The notes beneath the pieces are model-generated. The model ran no database searches and was not told the origin of the DNA. It saw only the letters and a program-made list of their open reading frames with translations. A DNA stretch of 64,000 nt, from NCBI GenBank assembly GCA_017416765.1, contig JAFQBE010000021.1:39743-103742 (forward strand), read 5' to 3'. Source of the stretch: Clostridia bacterium (GTDB taxonomy: Bacteria > Bacillota > Clostridia > Oscillospirales > Acutalibacteraceae). Positions 7,587-15,346 of the stretch are shown piece by piece. Both the position numbers and the translations under genes were made by a program. Each line of letters opens with the position of its first letter. Position 1 is the stretch's first letter.

Positions 7587-7615
7587 ATTATATACTATTT
7601 TTAAAAAATATACAA
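7587..7615 (-). promoter_or_regulatory. Promoter of the PrsA-like gene
   Basis: On the minus strand, TTGTAT (7610-7615), a 17-base spacer and TATAAT (7587-7592) lie about 50 bases before the ATG at 7536. Confidence 0.7.
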
Positions 7616-7689
7616 GTATTAAATTTAATTTTATATTCATTCTTGTAACTATTTTACATTTATATCACAACTTTGGCACAATTGGTAAC

Positions 7690-7723
7690 AAAAAATCAGG
7701 GTATCCGCGAACAGATACCCTGA
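7690..7723 (-). terminator. Terminator of the stomatin/NfeD operon
   Basis: A 10-bp stem (7696-7705 with 7714-7723) is followed on the minus strand by a run of Ts at 7690-7695. Confidence 0.85.
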
Positions 7724-7736
7724 AAATTAATTTTGC

Positions 7737-8660
7737 TTATTCGGATTTAACGGATTCAACTATACCCTTTGCAAGTCCGGCAATGCCCTGAATTTCTGAC
7801 GGAATAATAATTTTTGTTGCTTTGCCGTCAGCTGCCTTTTCAAATGCATCAAGGCTGCGGATTGTAAGGAATGCGTTGCTCGGTTCTGATTCATTGATAA
7901 GTGAAATTGCCTTTGCTCTTGCTTCTTCAACTGCAATAATAGCCTGTGCCTCACCTTCGGACTCGCGGATTTTAGCTTCTTTTACAGCTTCTGCGCGAAG
8001 AATTGCGGATTGCTTGTCAGCTTCTGCTGCAAGAATCTTGGATTCCTTCTGACCTTCGGCAACAAGCACCTGACTTGCCTTTTCACCCTCTGCGCGAAGG
8101 ATAGCTTCACGGCGCTCACGCTCTGCCTTCATCTGCTTTTCCATAGCGTCCTGAATTTCCTTGGGCGGCAGAATGTTTTTAAGTTCAACACGGTTTACTT
8201 TGATACCCCATGCATCGGTAGCCTCGTCAAGTATGCCGCGGATTTTTGCGTTTATGGTGTCGCGTGATGTAAGCGTGTGGTCAAGCTCAAGCTCGCCTAT
8301 GATGTTACGAAGTGTTGTAGCGGTAAGGTTTTCAATAGCTGAAAGCGGACGCTCAACACCGTAGCAGTAAAGCTTCGGGTCTGTAATCTGGTAGAAAACA
8401 ACCGTGTCAATCTGCATTGTAACATTATCTTTGGTGATAACGGGCTGGGGCGGGAAATCCACAACCTGCTCTTTGAGCGAAACAATTTTTGCAATTCTTT
8501 CAAAAAGCGGTATTTTGAAGTGGATACCGGTCTGCCATGTGCCCTGATATGCACCGAGTCGCTCGATAACATATGCCTTTGACTGCGGTACAATTTTAAT
8601 GTTCAGCGCAACAATGACAATTGCAATAATGAATAAGCCTAAAATGATGTAAGGTAACAT
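7737..8660 (-). CDS. SPFH/Band 7 stomatin-like protein (paraslipin, QmcA-like)
   Basis: The 307-residue protein has one N-terminal membrane segment (about residues 3-22), then the SPFH domain (KAYVIERLGAYQGTWQTGIH; VVDFPPQPVITKDNVTMQID; WGIKVNRVELKNILPP) and a long Glu/Ala/Lys-rich coiled coil (about 165-255) used for oligomer assembly. Bacterial members form membrane scaffolds linked to membrane order and protease control. The nfeD-like gene lies 34 bases upstream on the same strand, the usual pairing for this family, and the two share a promoter and a terminator. Confidence 0.92.
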   Translation of the reverse strand: MLPYIILGLFIIAIVIVALNIKIVPQSKAYVIERLGAYQGTWQTGIHFKIPLFERIAKIVSLKEQVVDFPPQPVITKDNVTMQIDTVVFYQITDPKLYCYGVERPLSAIENLTATTLRNIIGELELDHTLTSRDTINAKIRGILDEATDAWGIKVNRVELKNILPPKEIQDAMEKQMKAERERREAILRAEGEKASQVLVAEGQKESKILAAEADKQSAILRAEAVKEAKIRESEGEAQAIIAVEEARAKAISLINESEPSNAFLTIRSLDAFEKAADGKATKIIIPSEIQGIAGLAKGIVESVKSE

Positions 8661-8694
8661 TAGTCTTTTTCCTCCTGAAATAAATATTATTGTG

Positions 8695-9138
8695 TCAGTT
8701 TATCTGTGCCGTTTTTGCGGCTTTTTCAACAATAAGTTTAACACCCTCAATTTGTTTTACCGTAACAGTTTCTCCCTCTTCGATAATGCTGTTATCGGCA
8801 GAACGAGCTGTCCATATGCTGCCCTTTACCTTGACCAAACCGCTTTCGCGTATATTGTCAATAGTCTGTGTAACTATTGCCGTTTCGTCGATAAATCTGT
8901 CCGCATTGGTGGGGGAGTATTTAAGCCCGGTAAATTTTTTGACGAACGGTCTTGTTACAATAAGTGCGACAATTGAAACAGCAACGAAAACGCCGATTTG
9001 AAGGGGTATGCTTGCCGAGCATAGGGTTGCTATAAGTGCGGCAAGTGAGCCGAGTGCAAACCAGATTGTTAAAAGCTGAACCGTCATCGCTTCGATTACT
9101 ATGAACGCTATAAGTGCGCCGATCCATACGAAAACCAC
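8695..9138 (-). CDS. NfeD-family membrane protein
   Basis: The 147-residue protein begins with membrane helices (FVWIGALIAFIVIEA, and two more up to about residue 65) and ends in the small OB-fold soluble domain of NfeD proteins (GLVKVKGSIWTARSAD, then EEGETVTVKQIEGVKLIVE). It works with the stomatin-like protein encoded just downstream and probably helps organise membrane protein complexes. It has a strong GGAGGTGAT ribosome site and is the first gene of a two-gene operon. It belongs to the short form without the serine-protease domain. Confidence 0.9.
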   Translation of the reverse strand: MVFVWIGALIAFIVIEAMTVQLLTIWFALGSLAALIATLCSASIPLQIGVFVAVSIVALIVTRPFVKKFTGLKYSPTNADRFIDETAIVTQTIDNIRESGLVKVKGSIWTARSADNSIIEEGETVTVKQIEGVKLIVEKAAKTAQIN

Positions 9139-9158
9139 ATTATCACCTCCTTGTCTGC

Positions 9159-9187
9159 ATCATACCATAAACACGTTTTTTTTGCAA
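9159..9187 (-). promoter_or_regulatory. Promoter of the NfeD/stomatin operon
   Basis: On the minus strand, TTGCAA (9182-9187), a 17-base spacer and TATGAT (9159-9164). The remaining bases up to 9341 show nothing else I can support. Confidence 0.65.
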
Positions 9188-9341
9188 TTGTTTTGTTAAG
9201 CAAATTCGGAACATAATGTGCCTGACAATATTTTTGATACTACCTGTTGTATTTTGCATAGGCTGCAATACTTGCTCTTGTATGGTTTGGCTTTGTAAAT
9301 AATTTGTGAACAGACACGAAAAAATTGCAGTTTTCAGATGC

Positions 9342-9683
9342 TTAGAAAACAGTATATAATGATAAAGAAATATGGTCTTTTATTTCATTAATTCCGGTTA
9401 TTATCTGCGCGCAGTTTTCTCGCCTGTCCTCGCTGCTGATATATTTCAGCTCGTAGATTCTTGATGCAATAGGTTCTAACAGGTTGTGGTTGATAAAAAA
9501 TGAAAACCATATGCTTTCTTTTTCCCATGCCTTTTCCAGTTCTTCAGGCTCGGCTGAACGGCTGTAAACATCTTTAGCTAGGTTTAAAACTTTTTCCGCC
9601 TTTACGGTTATGATGCTTGTAAAAGCAAAGGATAAAGAAAAAACAATAGCCAATATAATCAGTGCCGATATCCCTCGTTTCAT
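9342..9683 (-). CDS. DUF4363 family protein
   Basis: The 113-residue protein has a single N-terminal membrane segment (ISALIILAIVFSLSFAF) and then a helical, charged extracytoplasmic part (AEKVLNLAKDVYSRSAEPEEL; WEKESIWFSFFINHNLLEPI). That is the layout of DUF4363 proteins, which are regularly encoded next to DUF421 genes in Clostridia. Its start overlaps the DUF421 stop by 4 bases, so the two are translationally coupled. The function is unknown; the pairing suggests a membrane complex. Confidence 0.75.
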   Translation of the reverse strand: MKRGISALIILAIVFSLSFAFTSIITVKAEKVLNLAKDVYSRSAEPEELEKAWEKESIWFSFFINHNLLEPIASRIYELKYISSEDRRENCAQIITGINEIKDHISLSLYTVF

Positions 9684-10357
9684 TGCTTATCCTCCTTTTC
9701 TATAGCTTTGCTGAAGCCTTGCTTGCCGTAGGTGAGAATCATAATTTCATTTTCAGCCTTACCTATGCTTTTTAAATGCTTTTTCAGCAGGGCTTCGCTT
9801 AAATCGGCTTTCGGAAGTGCTTTTGACAGTATTTTTCCGTCACAGATAACGAGGTGAGGCAAGCCCTCATCGGGTGCTTTTTTGCCTGCCTGCCCTGCGG
9901 TAAGGGGATTGAATTCGGGCTTTAACATAACGCTGACCGTTCCGTTGGTTTCAACTATTGCGTATTCTACCTGCGAAAGCTCAAAAACTCCCTTTTGCCG
10001 CAGGGATGACATTAAATCCTGTACGGTAAGCCGCAAATCGCGCATTTTTTTCTGGTCAACTTTGCCGTTGTTAATTACAATTGCCGGGTGTCCGTCAAAC
10101 GCTTCGCGGAATTTGCCGTAACGCATTGAAAGTACGGAGGTTATTATTGAAAGCCCCACCAATAACAGGACTGAAAGTACGGAGTTTATAAGCGGCAGGT
10201 CTGTATCCTGCATAGGTGCAGCTGCAATTTCTGACAGCAGAATTGTAACTACAAGCTCGGTGGGCTGCATTTCGCCTATCTGGCGTTTACCCATCATTCT
10301 GACGGAGAAAATGGCAAGGAAAAACAGAATAAAAGTTCTTATAAGTAAAGTAATCAT
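9680..10357 (-). CDS. DUF421 domain membrane protein (YetF family)
   Basis: The 225-residue protein has three N-terminal membrane helices (residues about 4-22, 37-50, 56-78) and a soluble DUF421 domain. Family signatures include RMMGKRQIGEMQPTELV and GHPAIVINNGKVDQKKM followed by LRLTVQDLMSSLRQKG, VEYAIVETNGTVSVM and KPEFNPLT. The family is conserved in spore formers, and several members accumulate in the spore membrane. The exact role is unknown. It is the first gene of a two-gene operon with the DUF4363 gene and is read away from the ROK kinase gene. Confidence 0.88.
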   Translation of the reverse strand: MITLLIRTFILFFLAIFSVRMMGKRQIGEMQPTELVVTILLSEIAAAPMQDTDLPLINSVLSVLLLVGLSIITSVLSMRYGKFREAFDGHPAIVINNGKVDQKKMRDLRLTVQDLMSSLRQKGVFELSQVEYAIVETNGTVSVMLKPEFNPLTAGQAGKKAPDEGLPHLVICDGKILSKALPKADLSEALLKKHLKSIGKAENEIMILTYGKQGFSKAIEKEDKQ

Positions 10358-10403
10358 TTTAAACTCCTCTTTGATGTTTTATATTAATTATGTTCAAAAA
10401 ATA

Positions 10404-10432
10404 TTGACCGAAAACATCAGCGGTGGTATATT
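10404..10432 (+). promoter_or_regulatory. Promoter of the ROK-SIS operon
   Basis: TTGACC (10404-10409), 17 bases, TATATT (10427-10432). Its position rules out the GTG at 10423 and supports the GTG at 10453 as the start of the ROK gene. Confidence 0.7.
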
Positions 10433-10452
10433 TTAAAAAAGAGGTGGCTGTT

Positions 10453-11442
10453 GTGCAGAAATATTCACTCGGATTTGATATTGGCGGTACAAAATGTGCC
10501 GTTATACTCGGCAAAGGCGAAATACCCGACAAAGCCGACGAAAATTTTATTCTGGATAAAATACGCTTTGAAACCAGGCAGAGCAGGGGCTGGCAGAAAA
10601 TAGTTGAAGAGCTGCTTTCTTCGGCTGAAACCCTGCTTTCACGAAACGGTGTAGCAGCTTCGCAGGTAATCGGCTGCGGTATCAGCTGCGGCGGTCCGCT
10701 GGACAGCAAAAAAGGTGTTATAATGTGTCCGCCGAATCTGCCGGATTGGGATAATGTACCCCTTGTTGAAATGACCGAAAAAAGGCTCGGTATAAAAACA
10801 TTTCTGCAAAACGATGCGAATGCGTGCGCACTTGCCGAATGGAAATTCGGCGCAGGCAAGGGTACAGAAAATATGGTTTTTCTTACCTTCGGTACAGGTA
10901 TGGGTGCGGGGCTGATACTTGGAGGCAGGCTTTACAGCGGCACTAACGATATGGCGGGTGAAGTCGGTCATATGCGCCTTAGCGAAAACGGTCCGGTCGG
11001 CTACGGCAAGGCAGGTTCGTTTGAGGGCTTCTGCAGCGGCGGCGGTATAGCCAAGCTTGCTAAACAGGTAGTTGAAAATAAGCTTAAACAAGGTGTTGTG
11101 CCGTCATTCTGTAAAGCGGAAAATGACCTTGAATACATAACCGCAAAATCCGTTGCCGAGGCAGCAATGAACGGCGACGAAACAGCTGCTGAAATTTATA
11201 ATATATGCGGTGAATACCTTGGCAGAGGTCTTTCGGTAATTATTGATATTTTAAATCCTGAAGCAATAGTAATAGGCAGTATATACGAGCGCTCCTCGGC
11301 TCTGCTTCAACATAAGATGTGCGAAGCAATAAAAAAAGAAGCGCTTTCGTATTCGGCTGATGTTTGCCGTATTCTGCCGGCAACCCTTGGCGATGCAATA
11401 GGCGATTATGCAGCCCTCGGTGTTGCGTTTATGAATGAGTGA
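10453..11442 (+). CDS. ROK family sugar kinase
   Basis: The roughly 329-residue cytoplasmic enzyme phosphorylates a hexose or amino sugar with ATP. Signatures are GFDIGGTKCAVILG (phosphate loop), DANACALAEW and LTFGTGMGAGLIL. The GEVGHMRLSENGPVGYGKAG segment lacks the usual zinc-binding C-x-C-G-x-x-G-C cluster, so this is a divergent ROK kinase. The GTG start at 10453 has GAGGTGG six bases upstream. The SIS isomerase gene begins 12 bases after its stop, so the pair probably acts on one sugar. Candidates include an amino sugar or a mannose- or heptose-type sugar. glcK, with an intact zinc cluster, is encoded 3 kb away, so this gene is unlikely to be the main glucokinase. Confidence 0.88.
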   Translation: MQKYSLGFDIGGTKCAVILGKGEIPDKADENFILDKIRFETRQSRGWQKIVEELLSSAETLLSRNGVAASQVIGCGISCGGPLDSKKGVIMCPPNLPDWDNVPLVEMTEKRLGIKTFLQNDANACALAEWKFGAGKGTENMVFLTFGTGMGAGLILGGRLYSGTNDMAGEVGHMRLSENGPVGYGKAGSFEGFCSGGGIAKLAKQVVENKLKQGVVPSFCKAENDLEYITAKSVAEAAMNGDETAAEIYNICGEYLGRGLSVIIDILNPEAIVIGSIYERSSALLQHKMCEAIKKEALSYSADVCRILPATLGDAIGDYAALGVAFMNE

Positions 11443-11454
11443 GGTGTGGATAAA

Positions 11455-12072
11455 ATGAACTCAAAACAGCTTTTTGAACAGCTTTTGCAGCGTTATCCCG
11501 TACTTGAAAGCTGCAAAACCAAAATATACTTTTCGTATAAAATGTTAGCTGATTGTTATAAAAACGGCGGTAAAGTTCTTGTTTGCGGCAACGGTGGAAG
11601 TGCCGCAGATGCCGACCATATTGTGGGTGAGCTGATGAAAGGCTTTCTTTTGAAAAGAAAAATAACAGCTTCTGCAGTCAATGGCGACGATGAAATTTTA
11701 AGCCGTCTGCAGGGCGCATTACCCGCAATTTCGCTCAATGCACACTCTGCTTTGTTTTCCGCTTTTTCAAATGACCTTGAATTTACTGATGTTTATGCGC
11801 AGCAGGTTTACGGTTACGGCAGAAAAGGTGATGTGCTCATTGCTTTAAGCACATCGGGCAATTCAAAAAGCGTAGTCAATGCCGTGCGTGCCGCAGCTGC
11901 CGCAGGTGTTGAAAGCATAGGCATTACGGGCGGTAAGGACAGCCTTATGACTGAAAAATGCAGCATCTGTATTAAACTGCCCGAAACCGAAACATTTAAA
12001 ATTCAGGAATTGACGCTGCCTGTTTACCATTGCCTTTGTGCAATGCTTGAAGCGGATTTTTTTGAAGCCTGA
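11455..12072 (+). CDS. SIS-domain phosphosugar isomerase, GmhA-like
   Basis: The 205-residue product is a single SIS domain. VLVCGNGGSAADADHIVGEL and LIALSTSGNSKSVVNAV are the two phosphosugar-binding loops, in the arrangement of sedoheptulose-7-phosphate isomerase (GmhA) and DiaA. The start was set at ATG 11455, because GAGG at 11441-11444 is placed for it and not for the GTG at 11446. It is the second gene of the ROK operon. A heptose-7-phosphate role is possible, but no other heptose-pathway gene is in view, so the substrate stays open. Confidence 0.82.
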   Translation: MNSKQLFEQLLQRYPVLESCKTKIYFSYKMLADCYKNGGKVLVCGNGGSAADADHIVGELMKGFLLKRKITASAVNGDDEILSRLQGALPAISLNAHSALFSAFSNDLEFTDVYAQQVYGYGRKGDVLIALSTSGNSKSVVNAVRAAAAAGVESIGITGGKDSLMTEKCSICIKLPETETFKIQELTLPVYHCLCAMLEADFFEA

Positions 12073-12089
12073 TTTTCGGACAAGTTAAG

Positions 12090-12118
12090 AATAAAAACCA
12101 ACCTCCCGTCATATCAAT
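12090..12118 (+). promoter_or_regulatory. Possible sigma-E-like promoter of spoIIID
   Basis: AATA at 12090-12093 and CATATCAAT at 12110-12118, 16 bases apart, loosely resemble sigma-E elements (B. subtilis -10 CATACANT). In B. subtilis spoIIID is transcribed by sigma-E, and sigE is encoded at 27963 here. The match is partial. Confidence 0.3.
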
Positions 12119-12146
12119 TAGCGATATGAATTCGGGAGGTCTTTTT
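12101..12146 (+). promoter_or_regulatory. Hairpin whose 3' arm contains the spoIIID ribosome site; terminator-like
   Basis: ACCTCCCG (12101-12108) and CATATC (12110-12115) pair with GATATG (12123-12128) and CGGGAGGT (12133-12140), followed by CTTTTT. The 3' arm is the Shine-Dalgarno of spoIIID. The element can act as the terminator of the ROK-SIS operon and can also hide the spoIIID start from read-through transcripts. Confidence 0.65.
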
Positions 12147-12401
12147 ATGAGATGTATTGTAGAAGAGCGTGCGGTTGAGCTTGGCAGATACATAGTCGAA
12201 AACAACGCAACCGTGCGTGCTGCGGCAAAACAATTCGGTATCAGCAAATCCACTGTACATACCGATGTGTCAAAGCGGCTGTCATATCTGAATCCGCAGC
12301 TTTATGAGCAGGTCAGAGCAGTGCTTGATATAAACAAGGCTCAGCGGCATATACGCGGCGGACTTGCCACAAAGGAAAAATACGAAAATTCGGTAAAATA
12401 A
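12147..12401 (+). CDS. spoIIID: Sporulation transcriptional regulator SpoIIID
   Basis: This 84-residue DNA-binding protein adjusts the mother-cell gene programme after sigma-E becomes active. It carries the family start IVEERAVELGRYIVENNATV, the helix-turn-helix RAAAKQFGISKSTVHTDVSK, and the C-terminal AQRHIRGGLATKEKY. B. subtilis SpoIIID has 93 residues. The start at ATG 12147 follows GGGAGGT; an upstream in-frame ATG at 12126 lies inside the hairpin and has no ribosome site. The gene sits between a sugar operon and hprK rather than with mreB/mbl as in B. subtilis. Confidence 0.95.
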   Translation: MRCIVEERAVELGRYIVENNATVRAAAKQFGISKSTVHTDVSKRLSYLNPQLYEQVRAVLDINKAQRHIRGGLATKEKYENSVK

Positions 12402-12425
12402 GAGCAGATATATTTGAAAAAGGTC

Positions 12426-12454
12426 TTGCAGTTTGGAATGTTTTTATTTATAAT
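12426..12454 (+). promoter_or_regulatory. Promoter of the hprK block
   Basis: TTGCAG (12426-12431), 17 bases, TATAAT (12449-12454), about 30 bases before the hprK start codon. Confidence 0.75.
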
Positions 12455-12486
12455 ATACCCAAATATTTTATTTAGGGGATGTTTAA

Positions 12487-13413
12487 ATGGCTTCTAAAAA
12501 ATATTCCGTTACTTTGCAGAAGATGATTGATGACCATTCGTTTTCTGTTATGTATACTCCGCGTGACCCTAAGGAAATCGAGATTTCTATGCAGGAGGTC
12601 AACCGTCCCGGTCTTGTTTTCACAGGCTATGACGATTATTTTGACCCCGGCAGAGTTCAGTTTTTAGGTCTTACCGAAATTGAATACCTGCGCGGTCTTT
12701 CCGACGAACTCAGGCATGAACGGCTCGACTTTTACCTTTCACATAAGCCCGTGGTGTGCGTAATTACGCGTTCGCTTGAGCTGCCGGATGAATTTATGCC
12801 GCTTGCACAGAAGTATGAGGTTCCCGTTGTTACAACAAAGGAAGCAACTTCAGCGGTTATGTCAACGATTATTTCTTTCCTCGGTGTTCAGCTTGCACCC
12901 CGTATCACACAGCACGGTGTACTTGTTGAAGTTTACGGTGAAGGTGTCCTGATTATCGGTGACAGCGGTGTAGGTAAAAGTGAAACTGCCCTTGAGCTTA
13001 TCAAGCGCGGTCACCGCCTTATAGCTGACGATGCCGTTGAAATCCGCAAGGTTTCTTCCCGCACGCTTGTAGGCTCAGCACCCGACAATATACGCCACTT
13101 TATTGAAGTGCGCGGTGTCGGCATTATCAACGCACAGCGTATTTTCGGTATGGGCTCTGTCAAGCTTACGGAGAAAATAGATATGGTTGTTGAGCTTGAG
13201 CCGTGGGACAGTTCTAAGGCTTACGAACGGCTTGGTCTTGATGAGCAGTATACACAGATTCTCGGAATTGATATACCGAGCCATGTCGTTCCCGTTCACC
13301 CCGGCAGAAACCTTTCGGTTATTATTGAAGCAGCCGCAATGAATAACAGACAGCATAAGCTCGGCTACAATGCCGCACGCGAACTGCTTAACGGTCTGGG
13401 TATGGAAGAATAA
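12487..13413 (+). CDS. hprK: HPr kinase/phosphorylase
   Basis: This cytoplasmic enzyme adds or removes phosphate on Ser46 of HPr and is the sensor of carbon catabolite control in Firmicutes. The 308-residue product has the usual length. The N-terminal domain is followed by the Walker A loop GDSGVGKS at residues 158-165, then the signature RTLVGSAPDNIRHFIEVRG and GVGIINAQRIFG. It is the first gene of a run of same-strand genes ending with pfkA. In B. subtilis hprK is followed by lgt; here a ROK glucokinase gene comes next, 37 bases downstream, which fits a carbon-control theme. Confidence 0.97.
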   Translation: MASKKYSVTLQKMIDDHSFSVMYTPRDPKEIEISMQEVNRPGLVFTGYDDYFDPGRVQFLGLTEIEYLRGLSDELRHERLDFYLSHKPVVCVITRSLELPDEFMPLAQKYEVPVVTTKEATSAVMSTIISFLGVQLAPRITQHGVLVEVYGEGVLIIGDSGVGKSETALELIKRGHRLIADDAVEIRKVSSRTLVGSAPDNIRHFIEVRGVGIINAQRIFGMGSVKLTEKIDMVVELEPWDSSKAYERLGLDEQYTQILGIDIPSHVVPVHPGRNLSVIIEAAAMNNRQHKLGYNAARELLNGLGMEE

Positions 13414-13450
13414 AAATTATTGAAGTTAAAATATTGGAGGTAAACGAACT

Positions 13451-14401
13451 ATGTACAGAATTGGTGTAGACCTTGGCGGTACGAATATCGCAGTAGGTGT
13501 TGTTGACGATAATTTCAATATCGTCGGCAGAGGTAAAATGAAAACAAACGCTCCCCGTGAAGCAAAGGCAATTTTTGATGATGTTGCCGCAGCAATCAGA
13601 ATGGCAGTAGCAGATGCCGACCTGACACTTGACGATATTGCTTCCATCGGTATCGGCACACCCGGTTCCGTTGACAAGGCAAAGGGTGTAATTGAGTTTG
13701 CAAACAACCTTGATTTCAACCATGTTCCCGCAAAGGACCTTCTTGCAGAAAATCTCGGTATGGACAAGATTTATATTGACAATGATGCTAACTGTGCTGC
13801 ACTCGGCGAAGCACTTGCAGGCGCAGGTAAGGGTAAGGACAGCTTTGTTGCAATTACACTCGGTACAGGTGTCGGCAGCGGTATTGTTATCGACGGCAAG
13901 CTTGTAGTTGGTTGTAACTATGCCGCAGGCGAAATGGGCCACATGGTTATCTGCATGGACGGCGAGCAGTGCAACTGCGGCAGACGCGGCTGCTGGGAAA
14001 GATATGCTTCCGCAACAGCTCTTATTGCACAGACCAAGGATATGATGAAGAAGAATGTTGACAGCATAATGTGGGACCTTGTAGACGATAATATATTAAG
14101 AGTAAGCGGCAGAACAGCATTCGATGCAATGCGCAAGGGTGATGCTGCAGGTAAGGCAGTTGTTGATAACTATATACGCTATATTTCGGTAGGTCTTGTA
14201 AATGTTATCAATGCACTTCAGCCCGATGTTATTTGTATCGGCGGCGGTATCAGCCACGAAAAGGAAACTCTGCTTGCACCCCTTCGCAGGTATGTAAATG
14301 CTGACAGATACAGCCTTTATGCAACCAAGCAGACCGAGCTTTGCTGTGCAGTTCTCGGTAACGATGCAGGCATTATCGGCGCAGCAATGCTCGATAACTA
14401 A
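13451..14401 (+). CDS. glcK: ROK family glucokinase
   Basis: The 316-residue kinase makes glucose-6-phosphate from glucose and ATP. Signatures are GVDLGGTNIAVGVV, IGTPGSVDKAKGVIEFANNL, NDANCAALGEA, LGTGVGSGIV, and the complete zinc cluster CNCGRRGCWERYAS. TATTGGAGG precedes the ATG. It lies 37 bases after hprK and 27 before murB, so it is probably co-transcribed with both. A location inside the hprK-murB-whiA block links sugar phosphorylation to HPr control. Confidence 0.93.
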   Translation: MYRIGVDLGGTNIAVGVVDDNFNIVGRGKMKTNAPREAKAIFDDVAAAIRMAVADADLTLDDIASIGIGTPGSVDKAKGVIEFANNLDFNHVPAKDLLAENLGMDKIYIDNDANCAALGEALAGAGKGKDSFVAITLGTGVGSGIVIDGKLVVGCNYAAGEMGHMVICMDGEQCNCGRRGCWERYASATALIAQTKDMMKKNVDSIMWDLVDDNILRVSGRTAFDAMRKGDAAGKAVVDNYIRYISVGLVNVINALQPDVICIGGGISHEKETLLAPLRRYVNADRYSLYATKQTELCCAVLGNDAGIIGAAMLDN

Positions 14402-14428
14402 ATTGATTTTTACGGGACAGATTCTGTA

Positions 14429-15337
14429 ATGAACAACATTTCAAACATAATTGCAGGTGCAGAAAAAATCGGCTGCAAATATCGCCTTGATGCACCTATG
14501 TCCGAATACACAAGTTTTAAAACCGGCGGCAAGGCAGATGTTGTTTTTCTGCCTTCCACCGAGCTGCAGCTGCGCAGTATTCTGCGCATGTGTTCGGATG
14601 AAGAAATAAAGCCCTTTATTTTCGGCAACGGCTCAAACCTTCTTGTATCCGATGACGGAATAAGGGGTGTTACAATACGCCTTTCGAACAATTTTGAAGA
14701 AATAAAGCTGATTAACGAAACTACAATTTACTGTACCGCAGGCACAAAGCTTGCCACTCTTTGCAAGTTTGCGCTTGAACATTCGCTTACAGGGCTTGAA
14801 TTTGCATACGGCATACCCGGTACTGCGGGCGGTGCGGCATATATGAATGCAGGTGCCTACGGCGGCGAAATGAAGGATGTGCTTTATTCCTGCAACCATA
14901 TTGATTTTTCGGGCAACCCCGGCAGATTAATCGGTGAACAGCTGGGTCTGGGTTACAGATGCAGTGCGTATACAGATAAGTATTTCGTAATCACAGGTCT
15001 TACCCTTGTGCTTGAAAAGGGTGACAAAGAGCAGATAAATGCAAAAATGCAGGAGCTTCTTCAAAAGCGCATAGATAAGCAGCCTCTTGATTTGCCGAGC
15101 GCGGGCAGCTTTTTCAAGCGTCCCGAAGGCAACTTTGCCGGCGCACTTATTGAGCAGTGCGGTCTTAAAGGCTTTTCAGTCGGCGGTGCGCAGGTAAGCG
15201 TTAAGCACGCAGGCTTTGTTGTAAATAAAGGTGGTGCAACAACCGCTGATATTATGGAGCTTGGCATACTGGTCAGCGAAAAAGTTCTTGAAGAAACAGG
15301 CGTACAGCTTGAAAGAGAAGTAAAATATATCGGGTGA
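14429..15337 (+). CDS. murB: UDP-N-acetylenolpyruvoylglucosamine reductase
   Basis: This flavoenzyme reduces UDP-GlcNAc-enolpyruvate to UDP-MurNAc in the cytoplasm, the second committed step of peptidoglycan synthesis. Motifs: YTSFKTGGKADV and IFGNGSNLLVSDDGIRG (FAD binding), AYGIPGTAGGAAYMNAGAYG, the catalytic serine in AGSFFKRPEGNFAG, and the C-terminal Glu in LEREVKYIG. At 302 residues it is the short type IIa form normal for Firmicutes. whiA starts 9 bases after its stop. Confidence 0.97.
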   Translation: MNNISNIIAGAEKIGCKYRLDAPMSEYTSFKTGGKADVVFLPSTELQLRSILRMCSDEEIKPFIFGNGSNLLVSDDGIRGVTIRLSNNFEEIKLINETTIYCTAGTKLATLCKFALEHSLTGLEFAYGIPGTAGGAAYMNAGAYGGEMKDVLYSCNHIDFSGNPGRLIGEQLGLGYRCSAYTDKYFVITGLTLVLEKGDKEQINAKMQELLQKRIDKQPLDLPSAGSFFKRPEGNFAGALIEQCGLKGFSVGGAQVSVKHAGFVVNKGGATTADIMELGILVSEKVLEETGVQLEREVKYIG

Positions 15338-15346
15338 AAATGGTTT

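Noticed and set aside
10423-10452. Ten-codon N-terminal extension of the ROK kinase from GTG 10423
   Set aside because: The -10 element at 10427-10432 lies inside it, and GAGGTGG fits the GTG at 10453.
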